The notes beneath the pieces were generated by a model, which searched no databases, was not told the origin of the DNA, and was given only the letters and a program-made list of their open reading frames with translations. From the NCBI RefSeq assembly GCF_009193265.1, contig NZ_VZZZ01000002.1, positions 245,824 through 309,823 on the forward strand: a stretch of 64,000 nucleotides of DNA. Reading direction: 5' to 3'. Source of the DNA: Marinobacter changyiensis. Its GTDB lineage: Bacteria; Pseudomonadota; Gammaproteobacteria; Pseudomonadales; Oleiphilaceae. Below, piece after piece: positions 60,092 to 64,000 of this stretch; the stretch's first letter is position 1; the number at the start of each line of letters is the position of its first letter. Both the position numbers and the translations under genes were made by a program.

Positions 60092-60810
60092 GTAACAAGG
60101 TCGACAAAGAGTACGAACAGCTTGCTATCTCCGGGTTACATGCTTTTTACGGCGAATCCCACATCCTGCATGGCATTAACATTGTTGTTCGCAGAGGCGA
60201 ACTGGTCACCTTGCTTGGCCGTAACGGCGCCGGTCGCAGTACCACTCTTAAGGCTATTATGAATATGGTGGGTCGGCGGACCGGCTCCATCATGATCAAC
60301 GGCAATGACACCATGTCCTGTGCACCCCATCAGATTGCGCGCCTGGGCGTGGGATACTGCCCCGAGCACCGTGGCATCTTTGCCAGTCTGAATGTGCAGG
60401 AGAATCTGACCTTACCGCCGGTGGTTCGCAGTGGCGGGATGGGACTGGAAGAAATCTACAGCATGTTTCCGAACCTGTATGAGCGTCGTTTCAGTCAGGG
60501 CAGCAAACTGTCCGGCGGCGAGCAGCAAATGCTGGCAATGGCGAGAATCCTGCGGACCGGCGCCAACATGCTGTTGCTGGACGAAATCACCGAAGGCCTC
60601 GCCCCGGTCATCGTGCAGAAACTGGCCGAGGTATTGCTGAAGTTAAAGGAAAAGGGGCTGACCATTGTACTGGTTGAGCAGAACTTCCACTTTGCTGCGC
60701 CCCTGGCGGACCGTCACTACGTGATGGAGCATGGCCAGATTGTTGAAGAAATCAGCGCCGATGAGCTTGAATCCAAGCAGTCGCTGCTAAATGACTATCT
60801 TGGCGTCTGA
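60088..60810 (+). CDS. livF: Branched-chain-type ABC transporter ATPase (LivF)
   Basis: A 240-residue ABC ATPase. Walker A reads GRNGAGRST, with Arg in place of the usual invariant Lys (GxxGxGK[ST]); the rest is normal: LSGGEQQMLAMARIL signature, LLLLDEITEGLAP Walker B and the switch His in EQNFHF. The Lys-to-Arg change is worth checking, although the partner LivG has an intact Walker A. Its ATG overlaps the livG stop by four bases. Confidence 0.9.
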   Translation: MSNKVDKEYEQLAISGLHAFYGESHILHGINIVVRRGELVTLLGRNGAGRSTTLKAIMNMVGRRTGSIMINGNDTMSCAPHQIARLGVGYCPEHRGIFASLNVQENLTLPPVVRSGGMGLEEIYSMFPNLYERRFSQGSKLSGGEQQMLAMARILRTGANMLLLDEITEGLAPVIVQKLAEVLLKLKEKGLTIVLVEQNFHFAAPLADRHYVMEHGQIVEEISADELESKQSLLNDYLGV

Positions 60811-60933
60811 CGCCTGGTAGGCAGAGAACGGAACCGGTTGGGTAACGTACTCCACAGGAGGCGGGACGAAGTGCCAACTGGCTCCGAGCCATAAGAAGAT
60901 AACGAAAACAAAGACATTAATGGAGATACAACA

Positions 60934-62148
60934 ATGACAATTATGAAAAAGCTCCTGACGTCGGCCATCGCCTCAACCTTGCTGGTCGGTGGTGCGCAGG
61001 CAGCCATTTCGGACAATACGGTTAAAATCGGCTACCTGGCAGACATGTCGGGGACCTACCGGGACCTGGCTGGCCCCAACGGTGAAGTTGCGCTGAAAAT
61101 GGCGATCGAAGATTTTGGCGGCACCGTCAACGGTGCCAAGATCGAGGTATTGAGCTCGGATGATCGCAACAGCCCTGACGTGGCTTCGAGCACGGTTCGC
61201 CGCTGGTTAGAGAATGACCAGGTCGATCTGGTGGCTGGTCTGGTGGCGTCTTCCGTGTCTATCGCGGTGACCAATATCCTCAAAGAAAATGACCGGCTGG
61301 GCATCATCTCCGGTTCTGCAGCCTCCAGTATTACCAACGAGCACTGCAGCCCCAATCACATTCACTACGTCTATGACACCTATCCCTTGGCGAACGGTAC
61401 CGCGAGTGCGGTGGTGAAAGAGGGTGGTGATGAATGGTTTATCCTGACCGCTGATTACGCTTTTGGTCACGCTCTGGAAGCTGACGTAACCCGCGTGGTG
61501 GAAGAAAACGGCGGTAAAGTACTGCAGGCAGTTCGCCACCCGTTCCCGACCTCTGATTTCTCCTCGTTCATTCTGCAGGCCCAGTCTTCCGGTGCCAACG
61601 TGGTGGCTCTGGCGAACGCCGGCGCCGATACCACCAACGCCATCACCACCGCTGGCGAATTCGGTCTGACTCAGTCGGGCCAGACCCTGGCGGCACTGCT
61701 GTTGTTCCTGACGGACGTCCATGCCCTGGGAGTCGAGAGTGCGCAGGGTATCCAGCTCACCACTGGCTGGTACTGGGATATGAACGAGGAAGCCCGGGCT
61801 TGGTCTGACCGCTTCTACGAGAAGACCAACGTGCGTCCAACCATGGTTCACGCCGGTGTTTACTCCAGCACCATGCAGTACCTGAATGCGGTCAAGGCCA
61901 CCGGCTCCGACGATGCGCAAACGGTTCGCAAGCAGATGATGGATACACCCATCAACGATATGTTTGCCAAGAACGGCATCATTCGTGAAGACGGCCGCAT
62001 GGTTCATGATATGTACCTTGCACAGGTCAAAACCCCGGAAGAGTCCACCGGTGAGTGGGATCTGTACAACATCGTCCGGACCATTCCTGCTGATGAAGCG
62101 TATCGCCCGCTATCTGAAAGCAAGTGCTCCCTTGTAACCAAGAAATAA
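60934..62148 (+). CDS. livK: Branched-chain-type ABC substrate-binding protein
   Basis: A 404-residue periplasmic binding protein of the LivJ/LivK/AmiC type (type I fold). Signal MKKLLTSAIASTLLVGGAQA, then VKIGYLADMSGTYRDLAGPNGEVALKMAIEDFGG. AGLVASSVSIAVTNILKEN and DYAFGHALEADVTRVVEE are typical. It is longer than E. coli LivK (about 350 mature residues). Cys residues (EHCS, SKCS) near 125 and 397 might form a disulfide. With a CoA ligase operon upstream, the ligand is more likely a carboxylic acid than an amino acid (inference). Confidence 0.9.
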   Translation: MTIMKKLLTSAIASTLLVGGAQAAISDNTVKIGYLADMSGTYRDLAGPNGEVALKMAIEDFGGTVNGAKIEVLSSDDRNSPDVASSTVRRWLENDQVDLVAGLVASSVSIAVTNILKENDRLGIISGSAASSITNEHCSPNHIHYVYDTYPLANGTASAVVKEGGDEWFILTADYAFGHALEADVTRVVEENGGKVLQAVRHPFPTSDFSSFILQAQSSGANVVALANAGADTTNAITTAGEFGLTQSGQTLAALLLFLTDVHALGVESAQGIQLTTGWYWDMNEEARAWSDRFYEKTNVRPTMVHAGVYSSTMQYLNAVKATGSDDAQTVRKQMMDTPINDMFAKNGIIREDGRMVHDMYLAQVKTPEESTGEWDLYNIVRTIPADEAYRPLSESKCSLVTKK

Positions 62149-62163
62149 TGTACTGACCGGAAT

Positions 62164-62218
62164 TGCCGCCCTCTCCTGGTTAACCATCGCAAGGAGTGGC
62201 CCGAGGAAAAGGGCGGCA
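62164..62218 (+). terminator. Stem-loop between livK and livH
   Basis: TGCCGCCCT (62164-62172) pairs with AGGGCGGCA (62210-62218), extended by CTCC/GGAG (62173-62176 and 62193-62196) with bulges. It starts 16 bases after the livK stop and ends 61 bases before livH. Such hairpins after a binding-protein gene usually stabilise its 3' end and lower downstream expression; a T-tract is absent. Confidence 0.6.
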
Positions 62219-62279
62219 GTAATCATGTTTAAATTCGCTGACCGGTTGTGACAGCTGCGTTGCTTTTGGAGTTCTCGAC

Positions 62280-63167
62280 ATGACCATGATTTTGGGAGTG
62301 CCAGTCGCTGTACTGTTTGGACAGCTACTGCTAGGGGTGATTAACGGTGCCTTTTATGCGCTGCTAAGCCTGGGTCTGGCCGTTATATTCGGTCTGCTGA
62401 AAATTATAAATTTCGCCCACGGCGCCCTCTACATGCTCGGCGCCCTGGTTACTGTTGTGATGTTCGACGCGTTTGGTGTCAACTACTGGGTGTCGCTGTT
62501 TGTTGCACCGCTGCTGGTCGGCTGCTTCGGCGTCCTGATTGAATACTTCCTGTTGCGTCGGATAGCCCATGAAGATCATATCTACAGCTTGCTGCTGACC
62601 TTTGGTGTCGCGCTGTTGATTCAAGGGATTCTGACCAATATCTACGGTGTTTCCGGATTGCGTTACTCCATGCCGGATGTGTTCTCCGGTGGCGTCAATC
62701 TCGGCTTTATGTTCCTGCCTTATTACCGGGCCTGGGTCATTGTGGTGGCACTCCTGGTGTGTTTCGGCACCTGGTTCATGATTGAAAAAACCAAGCTGGG
62801 CTCCTACCTCCGGGCAGGTACTGAGGACTCTCAACTAATGCAGGGTTTTGGCATCAATGTGCCACTGCTGGTAAGCCTGACTTATGGCTTTGGGGTCATG
62901 CTGGCAGCGTTTGCCGGAGTGCTGGCAGCGCCCATTTACTCGGTCTCACCGGTGATGGGCGGTAATCTTTTGATTGTCGTTTTTGCGGTGGTGGTCATCG
63001 GCGGTATGGGCTCGATAGCAGGAGCGGTCATTACCGGGCTGCTGATGGGCGTTATCGAGGGGCTTACCAAAGTATTCTATCCGGAGGGCTCAGCTGCCGT
63101 GATTTTCCTTGTGATGGTAGTTGTATTATTGATTCGCCCATCGGGCCTGTTTGGTAAGGAGGCGTAA
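62280..63167 (+). CDS. livH: Branched-chain-type ABC permease (LivH)
   Basis: A 295-residue permease with about eight spans. NGAFYALLSLGLAVIFGLLKIINFAHGALYMLGAL is the family signature near the N-terminus, and VVIGGMGSIAGAVITGLLMGVIEGLTKVFYPEGSAAVIFLVMVVVLLIRPSGLFGKE closes it. It forms the transport path with LivM. GGAG lies 8 bases before ATG. Confidence 0.93.
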   Translation: MTMILGVPVAVLFGQLLLGVINGAFYALLSLGLAVIFGLLKIINFAHGALYMLGALVTVVMFDAFGVNYWVSLFVAPLLVGCFGVLIEYFLLRRIAHEDHIYSLLLTFGVALLIQGILTNIYGVSGLRYSMPDVFSGGVNLGFMFLPYYRAWVIVVALLVCFGTWFMIEKTKLGSYLRAGTEDSQLMQGFGINVPLLVSLTYGFGVMLAAFAGVLAAPIYSVSPVMGGNLLIVVFAVVVIGGMGSIAGAVITGLLMGVIEGLTKVFYPEGSAAVIFLVMVVVLLIRPSGLFGKEA

Positions 63168-63169
63168 TG

Positions 63170-64000
63170 ATGGCGGAATCTGCGAACGCATCAGAGATCA
63201 GGGCCAGTATTGTCCAGCAGCGAAAGGCGGATGATCGCAAGAAGCTGATGGTAAATCTGGTGCTGCTGGCCCTATTGTTGGTTGCACCGGCGGTACTTTA
63301 CCCCGTTTTCCTGATGAAAATTCTGTGTTTTGCCCTGTTTGCGGTAGCGTTTAACCTGCTGCTCGGCTTCACGGGGCTGTTATCATTCGGGCACGCGGCG
63401 TTTCTGGCCACTGGCGGTTACACCACCGGGTATCTGCTCTCGACCTACGCCAATGTCACCACGGAAATGGGCATCATCGCGGGAACTGCCGCGGCTACGC
63501 TGTTGGGGCTGTTCTTCGGCCTTGTGACCATTCGCCGCCAGGGCATCTATTTCGCGATGATCACGCTAGCGCTGGCGCAGCTGGTGTTCTTTTTCCTGGT
63601 TCAGGCACCGTTCACCGGTGGTGAAGACGGGATGCACGGGGTGCCCAGGGGTTACCTGTTCGGCCTGATCGACCTTCAGAACAACACCGCGATGTATTAC
63701 TTCGTGCTGGCGATCTTCCTGTTCGGCTATATCCTGGTTCAGCGTATCGTAACCTCACCCTACGGCCAGATACTGAAAGCGATCAAGCAGAACGAACCGC
63801 GGGCGGTGTCACTGGGTTACAACGTTAATCAATACAAACTGATCGCATTCGTGATCTCGGCCGGACTGGCGGGCCTTGCGGGGTCGGTAAAAACAGTGGT
63901 GTTCCAGCTGGCGTCACTGAACGACGCTCACTGGCATATGTCTGGTGAGGTGATCCTGATGACGCTGATCGGCGGCACCGGTACCTTGCTGGGACCAGTC
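63170..64000 (+). CDS. livM: Branched-chain-type ABC permease (LivM), partial
   Basis: The frame is open to the end of the window (277 codons visible), so the C-terminus is missing. FNLLLGFTGLLSFGHAAFLATGGYTTGYLL and YGQILKAIKQNEPRAVSLGYNVNQYKLIAFVISAGLAGLAGSVK are the family's hallmark segments. ATGATG overlaps the livH stop; GGAGG is four and seven bases from the two ATGs, and the second is used. It completes the importer livG-F-K-H-M. Confidence 0.92.
   Translation, partial: MAESANASEIRASIVQQRKADDRKKLMVNLVLLALLLVAPAVLYPVFLMKILCFALFAVAFNLLLGFTGLLSFGHAAFLATGGYTTGYLLSTYANVTTEMGIIAGTAAATLLGLFFGLVTIRRQGIYFAMITLALAQLVFFFLVQAPFTGGEDGMHGVPRGYLFGLIDLQNNTAMYYFVLAIFLFGYILVQRIVTSPYGQILKAIKQNEPRAVSLGYNVNQYKLIAFVISAGLAGLAGSVKTVVFQLASLNDAHWHMSGEVILMTLIGGTGTLLGPV

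Noticed and set aside
1..64000. CRISPR array, prophage, insertion sequence, tRNA or rRNA
   Set aside because: I looked for evenly spaced direct repeats, transposase or integrase motifs and cloverleaf or rRNA landmarks and found none. The tandem repeats seen have no spacers.

Overview
The window reads as a contiguous piece of chromosome from a heterotrophic, probably marine gammaproteobacterium. Gene content and order (MmsR-type AraC regulator with mmsA and a complete distal valine pathway, malonate TRAP/MatB cluster, LysR-linked acyl-CoA dehydrogenase/APH cluster, moderately high GC) look most like Marinobacter or a close relative. That assignment rests on recognition only; no 16S gene or search was available. 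I see no integrase, transposase, phage gene, CRISPR array, tRNA or rRNA.

Layout. 1-6.3 kb: housekeeping and small metabolic genes (YceB-like lipoprotein, HAD phosphatase, aminotransferase, D-2-hydroxyacid dehydrogenase, tartrate/isopropylmalate-type dehydrogenase, EAL phosphodiesterase). 6.4-11.7 kb: a LysR regulator divergent from an acyl-CoA dehydrogenase, SDR, APH-like kinase and histidine-phosphatase-like gene; this is a split version of the ACAD10/11 architecture and resembles the lva (4-hydroxyacid) pathway. 11.7-25.5 kb: mostly single genes (PBP4, tandem thioredoxin-fold protein, two aldo/keto reductases, PQQ-type sugar dehydrogenase, dodecin, PCu(A)C chaperone, phospholipase-D-like and LTA-synthase-like envelope proteins). 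25.6-28.6 kb: pntA-pntB transhydrogenase. 28.7-32.7 kb: YebC/YeeN protein, CHASE-GGDEF diguanylate cyclase, AI-2E family permease.

32.7-40 kb: malonate module. A TRAP transporter (dctP-dctQ-dctM) imports the acid, MatB makes malonyl-CoA and malonyl-CoA decarboxylase yields acetyl-CoA; a divergent GntR regulator is translationally coupled to a shikimate-kinase-like gene. 40.5-47.2 kb: AraC regulator divergent from mmsA, isobutyryl-CoA dehydrogenase, enoyl-CoA hydratase, 3-hydroxyisobutyryl-CoA hydrolase and mmsB, which together take isobutyryl-CoA to propionyl-CoA. 47.2-56 kb: second AI-2E permease, a proline-racemase-fold enzyme with a Ser/Thr active-site pair, a TetR-MFP-RND efflux operon and an isochorismatase-type hydrolase. 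56.2-64 kb: acyl-CoA synthetase, thioesterase and alpha/beta hydrolase followed by a branched-chain-type ABC importer (livG, F, K, H, M; livM runs off the end), with related TTTAC-rich motifs in front of both transcription units.

Features beyond the genes: three copies of an about 110-bp intergenic inverted-repeat element with a shared core and copy-specific arms (8.7, 8.9 and 19.8 kb); short tandem duplications at the 3' ends of at least four genes; hairpins after both solute-binding-protein genes; and an ANTAR-like reading frame antisense to the end of a membrane protein gene at 50.2-50.4 kb.
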